A stretch of 64,000 nucleotides of DNA from Callipepla californica brunnescens (taxonomy: Eukaryota > Chordata > Aves > Galliformes > Odontophoridae), in NCBI GenBank assembly GCA_023055505.1, contig JALIRH010000002.1:1054001-1118000 (forward strand), given 5' to 3'. Below the pieces are notes generated by a model, which saw nothing but the letters and a program-made list of their open reading frames with translations, was not told the DNA's origin and made no database searches. Position 1 is the first letter of the stretch. Every line of letters starts with the position of its first letter. Positions 36,466 through 47,092 of the stretch are shown piece after piece. Position numbers and translations under genes: made by a program.

Positions 36466-36489
36466 ACCTTTTGTTAGTGATTAGAAGAC

Positions 36490-36915
36490 TGAATCACAGA
36501 ATCATAGGTTCATAGGCTTGAGTTGGAAGGGATCTTTTGAAGATCATCTAGTTCCAAACTCCTTGCTTTGGATGGGTTACCCCACCAGATCAGACTGCCC
36601 AGGGCCCCATCCAATCTGACCTTAAATACCTCCAGAGATGGGGCATCTACAATTTCTCTGGGCAGCCTGTGCCTGTGTCTCACCACTCTCTGGGTAAAGA
36701 ATTTCTTCCAAATGTCTAACTTCGATTTCCCCTCTTTCATTTAAAAATCATTTCCCTTTGTCCTATCTCTGTCAGACCATGTAAAAAGTCAGCCCCCCTC
36801 CTGCTTATAAGCTTACAGACTCCCTTCAAGTACAGGAAGGCTGCATTGAAGTTTCCCTGGTGCCTTTTTCAAGCTATACAAGCTCAGCTCCCTCAACCAA
36901 GATCACAGACTTCTC
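36490..36915 (-). mobile_element. CR1 LINE 3' copy
   Basis: ACTGAATCACAGAATCATAG, TTGGAAGGGATCTTTTGAAG and CTCTGGGCAGCCTGTGCCTG, through CCTTTGTCCTATCTCTGTCA to the end of ORF2 (CAAGTACAGGAAGGCTGCAT, CTCAGCTCCCTCAACCAAGA). Confidence 0.9.
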
Positions 36916-39900
36916 AGGGCTATGGGGAGACAAATGGGGATTTCTCCCCACGGTTTCACATATCTGAAAGAGTAGAACTGGAATAAAATATCATCTGAAT
37001 GTCAGAGGAGCAGAAGCTAGCAGGTAGCTCTGCCTACCTCCATGGGGTCTCCTGACTCAGAGGAATCGCCTTGGGGGCTTTCACTACCACCTCCTCAGCG
37101 GAGGATGGTGGGTGGGCAAGGCAGAGCCCCAGTCCTGCGGGGAAGAGAGATGCTTTCTGCCATGACTCATCCGTTTGCTGTCTTCAGAGGGAGAGGCAGC
37201 AATTTTCGTGAGTGGGAGTTGCTTTGCTATTTTCTGTTTACAGATTTTTTCTAACCGTCTTTTCCCACCTGGGGGGACTGCAATTTTGAAAAACAATGTG
37301 CAATCATTTTGTGGCTGGAACATCTTTTTTTTTTTTTTTTTTACCTGAAGATTGAAATATTGGTGTTTTCTGGGGAAAATTGTAAATGCAGAAGTGAGGA
37401 GAAGAAGAATAAATTTTTCAGGCAGGGATGGACTACGCTTAGGATGCTCTTATTTTACATTCCTAGCCTACAGCTTGTCCAGAGGGCTTATTGGCACTAA
37501 AGGACAGTAACATGTCAACTGGAGGAATCTGGGGAAAAGGAAAAATCAAGGATCTTTTGCTTCTAGATCTTTGATAGACATTACAGTCAAGGTCGAAGTA
37601 TCACTGCTATACAAGACCTACATAAGGCATGAGTCCCTTTAGTACAGTTTCTCCCCTCGCCTATTTAAAATGCATCAAACCTGTCAATCTTCTCATCAAA
37701 CTCTGTTGCCTCTCTGGTCCATTTCACACTGGATACATTAGCCATGGTGAATCAATTGCATGGCTTGGGGCTGGGTTATTAGCACCATTATCTTGTTTAC
37801 TGCCTGTGGATCTCCCTAGCTTTACAGAGATGCCCTTTTTAACACCATAGTAAAAGAGAAGGTCAATTATCTCCAGGTTTCACATGGGAAAATGACTATG
37901 GAGAGATGGACTTGCTAAGGATCTTTTCTTGCCAGATTTATGTTGTTTGCAGAGCTTGATCCTATCCTCATTCGTCAGGAATGTACTCCAGCCCAAGCCA
38001 CTCATTAAACATATCTGCAGGAGAAAGAGCCTGCCCCTGATGCAAGTGCCAAGATTGAAGTATTTTTTGCCAGAAAACAAAATAACATAAAAGCTCACTT
38101 ATTAGAAACCTCTTAAAGAAATCTCCTAGAAAAAGGTGAAAGATATCCTGCACTGGTCTGGGATACTTCCCAGGATGCTGAAGCTCAGAAGTAAATGTTG
38201 ATGAGCTGCCAGAAGGGTCTCACAGGGCTTCTCTTTATGGATGAACACATATGTCCATGAGACAGGAGTTTTACCCTGAGAGCTCATGACCTGGATTTGG
38301 CCTTAAACCAATAGTTTGACCATCTCTGGCACCAAGAAAAAGCCCTATGCAGAAAGCCAGTGTTCAAAGCTTGACTCAAAGAATGGGTGTTTAGTAGCAG
38401 TGAACCATCTTCAGAGAAGCAAATGGAGTTGAAAGCTTTTAAGAGCAATGCGGCTGTCAGCTTTCAGACAACCGAAAGCAACGCCTGTGGAACTGGATGA
38501 CTGGCACGCAGAGTTTTGCATCTTGTCAGGGCATGTCTGTCTGTCCAAGCAAGCTCATTGTTCACTTACTGCTGAACAGGCAACTGGGGCTTAGCCACAT
38601 ATGAGACTGGAATTTTGATGAAAAAAAACATGAAGAGAAGCAGCATAAACTTTGTTTGTGAAAGGGGTGCGTACCTGGAGAAGTCCTCCAAGTTCAGAAA
38701 AACATCCTTCAGTGCTGACAAACAGCAGCACCTGCATTTAGCTTTCAGTGGTGGGTCAGAGTTGTGATACACACAAGGATTCAGATTCTCCCATCCTCCA
38801 GATTACACATTTAATTGCTGCAAGCCACAGTCCCTTTCCATATTCTGTGTCCATTAACATTTTATTTCTATTTTTTTTGTGTGTGTTATGATAGAGATGC
38901 CCTGTTTTGTGTGGACATGGAACTGAAGCTGAATCATGTGTCCAAACTTAGGATTGATTAGAACTCTGGATTTATATGTCCAAACACAGTCAGACAGTAA
39001 TGGAAAGATGAAATTTTGCAAAGGATGAAGGAGATAAGTGAACAGATGGTCCTAATGGAGTGAACAGAAGAGTCTCCAGAGCAATCCCCCATCCCTATGT
39101 GTTAGCTCCAGAGTTTTGCAGAACCCAGTTATACACTTAGGTAAACTGTGTGGCAGCTCTGCCTTTCTTCTTTTAGGCTAAGGACAGCCAAACATGTCCA
39201 GGAGATGTTGTACCTTGGATGTGTTAATTGCCTACATTACTAAATCCAACTTCACTTTACATTCAGCATGTTTTTTTGCCAGTGTTTTGAGTGAAGTGCT
39301 CTATACACGTGCCCGCTGAAACAGCACCTGCACAAGTGCTGCTCATGAAGGTGGAGCTGATTTACTGAGATGTAGAATTACCAAATAACATACACCGTGT
39401 TCTTTTCAGTTTTGGAAACTATGATTAAAAGTTAAGTTGCTAGACGATATCATTTAGAATCTTGGATTGTTCCTTTTTATTTTTGTTCTAAATCCTTTAC
39501 ATTTAAGCACAGATATACCCTCCAATCATCTTCAACTGTCTTTCTATTTAAAACAATTAGAGAAAATTATGTATGACTAGGTTTGTACTGTGGAATATAA
39601 CTCTTCTGTTTATTTAAGAGTGAGCAATGAGCTGTATATGCCATGCAATTATATGGAAGATAGCAAGATTACCATGTTTTGGAACAAAAAAACGTGTCAG
39701 CATTTGGATCGAAGGGGGATTGTTGAAGGTAATTTATGTAGTTTAGAGTGATTTAAGTCTAGTTAAACAATTGCATATCATGGTAAAATATATGACATAA
39801 TAGGCAAAAGAGAATTGAAATGTTTTCCACTCTGCTTTCTATGCCAGCTTCCCAGCTGGTGCTCTGCCAGAGAGATCTGTGGGGCTGAGTCTCTTGGGGA

Positions 39901-40861
39901 GAGGTTTCTTCGCAAACAAACATTATTTTGATGTTTCTTCTTTTTTGCATCATACTGTGGTTGGTCACTAAACCCATGGCATGTCCTTCAAGGGTATGAA
40001 TGGACTTTCTCCAGTCATTAGAAGTGCTGATCCTTACTGACCATCCCTGCTCAGCTCCCTGGCCAGCAATCTTTTGATTTTACATTTTTGTGTTGTCCAA
40101 GGTTTTGCCATTAGGGAGAAAATAAGGCCAGACTGCATTTAATAGGTTAAATGTAATGGATGGATATTCAGGAAGAGACAGTAATTTTTAGGGACTTTGA
40201 TGCCTATCAGCAGCTGAATCACCTATCTGAGGTGTTTTAAATGATGGGGAATAACATCCATTTATTGCTTAGATTAGAAAGCAATGAATGAAAACACTGC
40301 TCTGAGATATGAGCACTTCCTAACTGTGAATGCTTGAGAGCTGTTAATAGCCTACTGGAGCGGAGAGAAACTTCCTTTACTGATGAGGAAACTGAGGAAA
40401 CAAGGAAAGAAATTAATTATCTTTTTTCATGTTTGCTTTACTGAACTGCTGTTCAGCACCTGTGGGAGAAGAAAAATGCAGCAAATACCAAACTAGCTCC
40501 TAAAAACGTATTGGCTTAGTTCAACTATTTGTAACTTTATTAATTTCCATTACAATAGTAGGAAATCCCCTAGCTAAAGTCTGCATCCAGAAAAGGTGAG
40601 GAGGTTCATACACTAAAGCTTTGACTTTGAAACAGCCAAAAAGTGCCCTTTTCTCAGGATGAAGATTCAGTTTGAGAAGGGGAATTATGCAATGCAGCTC
40701 CAGAAAGGTTCACTGAGATGGAGAAATAAGACTGCATCACCTCACTGTGAATGACTAATGTGATTGCAGCCAGAGTGTGACCTTGGCTGGTATCACCCTT
40801 CCTGAAACAATAGCTGGACAGTAGGACAGTGGTGTTTGGGTATCCAATGCAAAGTGGATGG
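36916..40861. other. Longest CR1-free stretch, unannotated
   Basis: Nearly 4 kb without a recognisable CR1. A T run lies at 37,324-37,342. A locally GC-richer patch with a few CG dinucleotides lies at 37,040-37,220. No exon with splice context was found. Confidence 0.5.
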
Positions 40862-40917
40862 AAGTAGGACTTGATAGTTTTGGTTCCCTTCCAACTTGTG
40901 ATAATACATGATTCTAC
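40862..40917 (+). mobile_element. CR1 LINE terminal stub
   Basis: GTAGGACTTGATAGTTTTGG, TTCCCTTCCAACTTGTGATA and ATGATTCTACA: a diverged last 50 bases of CR1, directly upstream of a longer plus-strand copy. Confidence 0.7.
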
Positions 40918-40934
40918 ATTATGGGCTTCTGAAT

Positions 40935-41632
40935 GTTTACCTTGATACTCTCACCACTGTGGTGAAGGACTTGGGTGTCCTGGTAGACAACAGGTTGTCC
41001 ATGAGCTGATAGCATGCCCTGTGTTGAAAGAAGGCCAATGGTACCCTGGGGTTCATTAGGGAAAGCATGGCCAGAAGGTTGAGGGAAGTGAACTTCCCTC
41101 TCTATTCTGCCCTAGTGAGGCCACATCTGGAGTACTGTGTCCAGTTTTGGGCTGCCCAGCTCAAGAAAGACAGATTGATGGAGAGAGTCCAGTGGGGGAC
41201 CACAAACATGATGAGGGCTCTGGAATATTTCCCTTATGAAGAAATGCTGAGAGACTTGGGGCTGTTCAGCTTGGAGAAGACTGACTGGGAGATCTTATCA
41301 GTGCTAATAAATATTTAAAGATGGGAGTCAAATGGATGGGGCAGGCTCTTTTCAGTGGTGGCCTATGACAGACAAGGGCAATAGGCATAAACTGGAACTT
41401 AGGAAAGTCTGTACATAAAGAAGGAAAGAATTCTTTACTTTGAAGATTACAGAGTGCTGGAACAGGCTGCCCAGAGAGGTTGTAAAATCTCCTTGCTCTA
41501 TTCAAAACCTGCTTGGATGCTTTCCTGTGATTTACTACAACCTCTAGTAGGGAACCTGTTTTAGCTGTGGGGTTGAACTAGATGACCTGCAGAGGTCCCT
41601 TCCAGATCCTGAGGTTCTGTGATACTGTAACT
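40935..41632 (+). mobile_element. CR1 LINE, 5'-truncated copy
   Basis: Starts in ORF2 (GGTGAAGGACTTGGGTGTCC), passes CTGCCCTAGTGAGGCCACAT and GAGTACTGTGTCCAGTTTTG, and ends with GGTTGAACTAGATGACCTGC, AGAGGTCCCTTCCAGATCCT and GGTTCTGTGATACTGTAA. An 83-codon open frame (41,067-41,318) is a leftover of the ORF2 C-terminus, not a host gene. Confidence 0.92.
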
Positions 41633-41854
41633 TAGCTTCTTCCTTTACTCTAGAATTTGTTCTTGGGTAGGTTTAACAGACACAAACGGGTGCTTCCCCT
41701 ATTTCAAACTGAAGCTGAGCTTACCCTTGTATCATTCTTGCACAACAACTCATGGTCACTCCTCCACTGCTCACTGGGTCTTATCTTTTACTACTCAGCT
41801 CGTAGGGTGCTTCAAACATACTTCCTTAGATCCACAGACTTCCCAAACAACAAC

Positions 41855-41955
41855 TCTGTGCAACCTGGTCTAGGGAGCTTGCCTTGGTATGGGGGTTGGA
41901 CTAGATGATCTCTAGAGGTCCCTTCCAACCCCTACAATTCTATGATTCTGTGAAC
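41855..41955 (+). mobile_element. CR1 LINE terminal fragment
   Basis: CAACCTGGTCTAGGGAGCTT, GGTTGGACTAGATGATCTCT and ACAATTCTATGATTCTGTGA. Very similar to the end of the copy at 11.5 kb, so same subfamily. Confidence 0.9.
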
Positions 41956-43359
41956 TCTACTACCGATTAACACCTTTTTGGGTTTCTTGGGTTCAGCTCA
42001 AGGGATATGAGAAGGAAAGACAGTGGAAATCACCTGAGCTCTGAGGATAATTACTAGTGCCAATACAGTTCTTACAAGCAGTGTTCAAAACTTCAAGCAG
42101 CACCAGCTGTGGAGTCATCATTACCAGCAGAGCCCAGTTCCCTGCTAGAGTTAATGACTCGAGCCCACTTAATTGCCAGTTTCTCCCCTTTGCCCTAGAT
42201 GTTAATTACTTACTCAGCCATGAAATTGCAGTTTTGTTGAGTTGCTACATTACCTGGGCGATGGTATTTGAGTTCAGTGAGGCACTGAAAGTGGGTCCAA
42301 ATCCCCTCATAACTCAACTTGAACCCTCTCCTCAAGAACATGTTGATGTAACAGAACATTATTACTATTTTTATTATTATTTTATTTTATTTGCCAGCAC
42401 TTGTAAGCATCTTCGTACCAGGAAAAAAAAAAGATTCTTGAAAATAACTTTTTGACCTTAGAAAATATGAAATAAGGAGCAGCTGCCTGAGACAGCTTAA
42501 CACACATGATTCACTGATGGCAAAGCAAAGCTGAGATCTGAGACTTGGCTTTAACTGCTGTAACATGCTCCTGTGAAATGACGGCAGCAGGGGTGCCGTG
42601 GCAAGGAAGATTGCCATGAGGAAATAGGTGTAGCTGCTGGAAAGACAACACAATCAGGGAATAAAATAATCCCCTGAGGCCAGGATAGGTTTTTGCAGCT
42701 TGTTTCTTCCCACTCTCGTGATTATTTCTGATGCAAAGTGGCTGCAGGGGGTTGTGGTGCAGGAGCTTCTGTCAGGAAATACTTTTGAGACATTACCTCT
42801 TGTTTTGCAGAGCCGAAGTCTGTCTCCAGATATTGCTGAACTGCAACAGTATGTGGAGGATGAAACACAAAGAGCCTCTCTCACCTCTTGTTGTCAAAGG
42901 AGAAAAGCTACAGAAACCTATGGAGTCCTGATTGCTCTCCAGCAGCACTTCATTCTCTCGTGTTTTTTGTTTGTCTTTTTGTAACATGAGAATATCTGAT
43001 AATTTCCTCACCAGACAGACTCTGAGCATCAAGAAAGTCAAAAACGCTTCAGTAGCATCGGAGGTTGCTGAGAATGGATCTGAGCAGGAAGCAGAATTAA
43101 TTTTCCAGGGTGGTCTCATGTGTATAGCTCAGATGCTGGGGAAAAGGGAACACAGTGACGGATGGATGGTCGTAAAGCAGCAAAAAAGAGAGACTTGCAT
43201 CAGAGCTACTGATTTCCATCTCTACGTCACCTAGCAACACTCCAATTAAGGATCTGACTTCCGAGAAATTGATTCTGCAGGAATTTTCCCATTAGGTGGC
43301 ACCACTGTCTTGAGAAGTTTCTTCTGCTTTCTCTTACTCTTTCATTCTAGATAGACCTA
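41956..43359. other. Unannotated stretch
   Basis: About 1.4 kb. TTA/TTTTA repeats lie at 42,358-42,398. A weak exon-like spot at about 42,813 is discussed among the rejected items. Confidence 0.45.
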
Positions 43360-43478
43360 AATCATAGAATCAAGGAATCATTTGAGTTGGAAAGGACCAT
43401 TAAAGGCCATCTAGTCCAACACTCCTGAAATAAACAGGGATTTCTACAGCTACATCAGGTTGATGAGAGCCTAGACTC
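43360..43478 (-). mobile_element. CR1 LINE 3' fragment
   Basis: AATCATAGAATCAAGGAATC, TTGAGTTGGAAAGGACCATT and GGCCATCTAGTCCAACACTC, ending near TTGATGAGAGCCTAG. Confidence 0.9.
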
Positions 43479-43748
43479 GATGCACAGGCTCACAGAATTC
43501 AGGAACAGTGGAGATGAACATGGGTGCTAGGCAGGGATTTGTATAGACCCAGAATTGACCTGGGCTGTCAGTTTTAATTAAATTTGTAGATAAATTTTTG
43601 ATGGGAACCAGTCCATCTTGAAATGGGCATTACACAACTTCTGGAAAATACCACAGAATGGCTTGTTTGCACTAGGGAGTGTTATGGCTTTGTTAAAACT
43701 GTGCTGGTACCTGGTCCCCAGGCCACATACTGTGCAAGCAAAACAGAG

Positions 43749-43972
43749 ACATTGTTGATGCTCCATCCCTAGAGACATTCAAGGCCAGGTCGGACGGGGC
43801 CTTGAGCAACTTGATCTAGCTGTTGGCGTCCTTGTTCACTGCAGGGACTTGGCCTTGAGCAACCTGATCTAGCTGTAGGTGTCCCTGTTCATTGCAGGGA
43901 GTTGGACAAGATGGCCTTTAAGCGTGCGTTCCAACTCAAACAATTCTATGATTATATGATTCTATTTTTAAG
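43749..43972 (+). mobile_element. CR1 LINE 3' fragment with internal duplication
   Basis: CATCCCTAGAGACATTCAAG begins the recognisable part and GGAGTTGGACAAGATGGCCT plus TCTATGATTATATGATTCTA ends it. Inside, a 53-base segment occurs twice in tandem (43,799-43,851 and 43,852-43,904). Confidence 0.92.
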
Positions 43973-45039
43973 GAAAATCAATTTTGTGAACTCACCACCA
44001 ATGTTTCCAACTTCTATTAGAGCTCTTTTTAGTGACTGGTGAGTGAGAGTTTTGCCTTTTTGGCCTTTGAGAAGTCAGTTGAAATTAATTCTACCCCAGG
44101 AATATATTTTATACCTCTAGGGCTTGCAGAAAATTCCTGCCAGGATCAGGAAAACCCTACATCTCCTGTGGTCCTTGTTATCTATAAGACTGATATACCC
44201 TGATATAGTACTGATATAATACCGATATTTTGCCTTCTAGGAATTTGACAGAGTGGGTCATGGCTATTAGTAATGCTAAATAGATCAGAGCTCTTAAGGA
44301 AAGAACAAAGCAGTGCTCAAGGTCTCCTTCAACAGAATCCTAGATACTGGTGTTTCAGAATAGACCTACTCTTTAAAAGAATAAATAGACCTTTAGCAGA
44401 TGCATGGTCTAAACATTAGTATCCCTTCAAGAGCAAAGTAAACAATTGCGACAGACTCCACAATAATCATCTAACAAATCATCTGGCTATGCAATCCTTT
44501 TTCTTTCTGCCTTCAGCATTTGAATGAGTAACAACATTCTAGAAAGAGTTTTCTATTCCTGCAAGCTGTTCCAAATGTTATCTGTAGGATCCTTAGTCAT
44601 CGTGCTGAAGAAACTGCTCCCACAAGCATCTTTAGATAAATATACACAGACCTGCTCTGAACCTACACCCTTGGTTTTATGGACGTTTTTGTTGTTCTTG
44701 TTGTTTATTAAATAAAAAACAAAAAAACAGTAATTTGTACTTATATTTTCTTTGCAGGAAGGTTGCCTTTACCAAAAAGATTTTGCCTGATCCACTTTCA
44801 GGAATAATTGGATGGACTTGATGGGAACAATCCCCAGCTACTTTATTTTGGATCCTTTTGTCCCAGTGGGGGTGAGACAGACAATAGGATAGGTAATGAG
44901 GAGTGCTAATTTCTGCTTCAGAAATGATACCTAATCACCCTTCTATGACTTCAAATCCCTGAGCAACATGCCAGGTTCAATGTCTCTACCAGACACGAAA
45001 TATAACAGGAGTTAAGGTTATTAGGTTGAGTTATCTGGT
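43973..45039. other. Unannotated stretch
   Basis: No gene recognised. A short tandem array of about 11-base CTGATAT units (four imperfect copies) lies at 44,190-44,231. Confidence 0.5.
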
Positions 45040-45265
45040 GTTCATTGCCTTCAGCAATGCTCTAGGTTTGATGACATCAAGCTGCGTGATGCAGTCAACA
45101 GGCCTGAGGGATAGGACATCTATCATCCAGAGAGACCTAGATAGGTTGAACAGTGACCCAGAAGAACCTCATGAGGATCAACAAAGCCAAGGGCAATGTC
45201 TTGGGGCTATAAGAAGGAAGGGGACAGACTCTTTAGCTTGGTCTGTTGTGACAGGACGTGGGTAA
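45040..45265 (+). mobile_element. Internally deleted CR1 LINE without tail
   Basis: The left part matches ORF2 just after the catalytic region (GATGACATCAAGCTGCGTGA, CAGAGAGACCTAGATAGGTT, GAACCTCATGAGGATCAACA). Near 45,203-45,210 it jumps to the 3' region (GGGGCTATAAGAAGGAAGGG, TTGGTCTGTTGTGACAGGAC). It stops before the octamers, so both an internal segment and the 3' tail are lost. Confidence 0.78.
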
Positions 45266-46019
45266 ACTTCTCTCATATCACTGCATGAATATGCCTGGCT
45301 CCCACTCTTCTGCTGGAGAAAAAAAACTGATGTGAAAGGATTGGCCAGGCTCTATGAATAACCCCAGTGCTACAGTGGGGTCAGTGAAAAGGTACTCAAA
45401 ATACCTGTTCCATGGTAATAATCTCAAAGGGGCCTCTCATCAGGTTGCTGCTGAACTCCAGTTTTTTTTTTTGTTTGTTTGTTTGTTTGTTTTGCTAAAT
45501 TTTATAACATAGATCTTTTCCTTTAAGTGCATAAAGGAGCTCCATGTTCTTATTTCTTACCAGCATGCCTAAATCTCTCCCTTCAGAGAAGGATCTGAGA
45601 GACTACTGTTCTTCCTTTGCTATTTTGGATCTACACAGCCAGTTTGGAAATGTAATTAGCACATTTTTTCTGGTACTGTTATTTGATTACTGGCAGAGTT
45701 ATGAACATCCCTGTGTTCCATCCGGTTTTGATCTTCATTCTGCAATTACAGCATGGTCTGTGGACAATGGAAAAGTGGTACTGCAGATAAGTCTAACACT
45801 ATGGATGACAATGAAACTAGCCAGCACAACAGATTTCTAAACCTAATCCTAACTATCATGATCAATATCATAAACCTAATCCTAAACATCATCAAGAACT
45901 AGTATCTGAGGAAGGAGACAAAGAGCGTTTTCAAAAGCAGAAGCAGACAGAGCAATCTATGCTTGAATGTCCTTTTTAATCTCTTTATATTCACACTCAT
46001 TTGTTGAGAACTTCCTACA
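45266..46019. other. Unannotated stretch with (GTTT)n
   Basis: A T run followed by six or so GTTT units lies at 45,461-45,494. A 98-codon plus-strand open frame (45,544-45,840) has no recognised similarity. No gene supported. Confidence 0.45.
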
Positions 46020-46295
46020 AATCATTTGTCATTCTCTTCATTCTGTGGATGACACAAAGCTGAGTGGTGCAGTTTATATAACAGAAAGAAGGGATACCAC
46101 CCAAAGGCACCCAGACAGACTTGAGAAGTGGGCTGATGAGAACTTAATGAGTTTCAAGGCCAAGTGTAAAGTTTTATGCTTGGATTGGGGCAATCTCAGA
46201 TACAGGTACAGGCTGGGAGAAGAGCACATTGAGATCAGCCTTGTGGAGAAGGACTTGGGGGAACTTCTTCCCAAGCCACTCTATGATTTTATGTT
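46020..46295 (+). mobile_element. Internally deleted CR1 LINE
   Basis: ORF2 portion: GTGGATGACACAAAGCTGAG, then GGCACCCAGACAGACTTGAG and TTGTGGAGAAGGACTTGGGG. It is then joined after about 46,265 almost directly to a short tail-like CTATGATTTTATG. The DD-type catalytic neighbourhood of the reverse transcriptase is only partly represented, and the frame does not extend upstream. Confidence 0.78.
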
Positions 46296-46712
46296 CCTAC
46301 ATCACCCTTGTCATCTGATATTTAGTAGCCTTGTTAGTAGCTTCATAATTATAAAGACCTAGCTCCATCTCAATTTCCTTGAAATGATTGGGAAGTGATT
46401 ATTCCCTTCATTAATCTAAAGGTAAATGCAATCTTTTTAAGCCCTTCAGGAAGAGAATCTTTGTTTCCCTGCTTGACTACTATACATCATCCAAAACCAT
46501 TCTATTATTAAAAGCTCACACACAGAACCTCTGTATGTAGAGAGGTGACTTACAATGACTGTATAATTTAATGGTGTTGGTGAGACTATTGCTTTTGAGC
46601 CATCTGTTTCCTGAAATTACTTCTCTGATTCACAAGCTTGTGTAAAGGTCTGAATAGGGCTAAAATATAATTACACTGCATTAGGTTGCACAGATAATTG
46701 TGCTAGGGCAGG
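46296..46712. other. Upstream flank of first tRNA-Phe gene
   Basis: No repeat recognised. The last 20 bases before the tRNA (ending GTGCTAGGGCAGG) resemble those before the second tRNA-Phe gene. Confidence 0.5.
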
Positions 46713-46785
46713 GCTGAAGTAGCTCAGCTGGGAGAGCGTTAGACTGAAGATCTAAAGGTCCCTGGTTCAATCCCGGGCTTCAGCA
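46713..46785 (+). tRNA. tRNA-Phe (GAA)
   Basis: A complete 73-base tRNA gene without intron. Acceptor arms GCTGAAG and CTTCAGC pair perfectly over seven base pairs. The D arm is GCTC/GAGC, the anticodon arm TTAGA/TCTAA with loop CTGAAGA (anticodon GAA at 46,746-46,748), and the T arm CCTGG/CCGGG with one G-T wobble and loop TTCAATC. The internal Pol III promoters are intact: A box TAGCTCAGCTGG at 46,720-46,731 and B box GGTTCAATCCC at 46,764-46,774. No encoded CCA, so it is not a retro-copy of a mature tRNA. Compared with the usual mammalian tRNA-Phe, recalled from general knowledge, two acceptor pairs differ on both sides (C3-G70 to T3-A70, A7-T66 to G7-C66), so pairing is kept. It decodes UUC/UUU in cytosolic translation. 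A copy with the identical 73 bases lies at 60,431-60,503 on the other strand. Confidence 0.97.
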
Positions 46786-46788
46786 GTG

Positions 46789-46792
46789 TTTT
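46789..46792 (+). terminator. Pol III T-run terminator
   Basis: TTTT three bases after the tRNA-Phe 3' end; a second TTTT lies about 8 bases further on, usable as backup. Typical of Pol III termination. Confidence 0.85.
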
Positions 46793-46854
46793 GCAGTAGT
46801 TTTGGGGGTTCCAGTTCTGGGCTCACCATACAAGATAGACATAGCATGGAGAAA

Positions 46855-47092
46855 TAGTAAAAAGTGCAGCAAAGGAGACATGAAGATGTTTAAGGGACTG
46901 GAGTATCCATCACACAAGGAGAGGCTGGGAGGCTTGGGTTGCCCAGATACTACAGAATTCATCCTTGGAGGAATTCAAAAGCCATCTGGCCAAAGTCCTG
47001 GGCAATTGGCTCTAGGTAGCCCCATTCAAGCTGTGTGTTTGGACCAGGCGACCTCAAGAGACCTTCCAACCTCAACTGTTCTGTGAGTTTGT
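46855..47092 (+). mobile_element. CR1 LINE 3' fragment downstream of tRNA-Phe
   Basis: GGGACTGGAGTATCCATCAC and GGCTGGGAGGCTTGGGTTGC, then TTGGACCAGGCGACCTCAAG and AGACCTTCCAACCTCAACTG with tail TTCTGTGAGTTTGTGG. Diverged and probably internally shortened near 46,945. Same strand as the tRNA 70 bases upstream. Confidence 0.78.

Noticed and set aside
42796..42900. Possible plus-strand exon after a TTGTTTTGCAG acceptor near 42,812, encoding SRSLSPDIAELQQYVEDE
   Set aside because: The acceptor is reasonable, but no good donor keeps the frame; the only decent GTATGT donor would leave a tiny 38-base exon. Strand is opposite to the better candidate at 13.3 kb.
45838..45892. CCTAATCCTAA words resembling telomeric CCCTAA
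   Set aside because: Only a few imperfect words separated by unrelated bases; not a telomere-like array.
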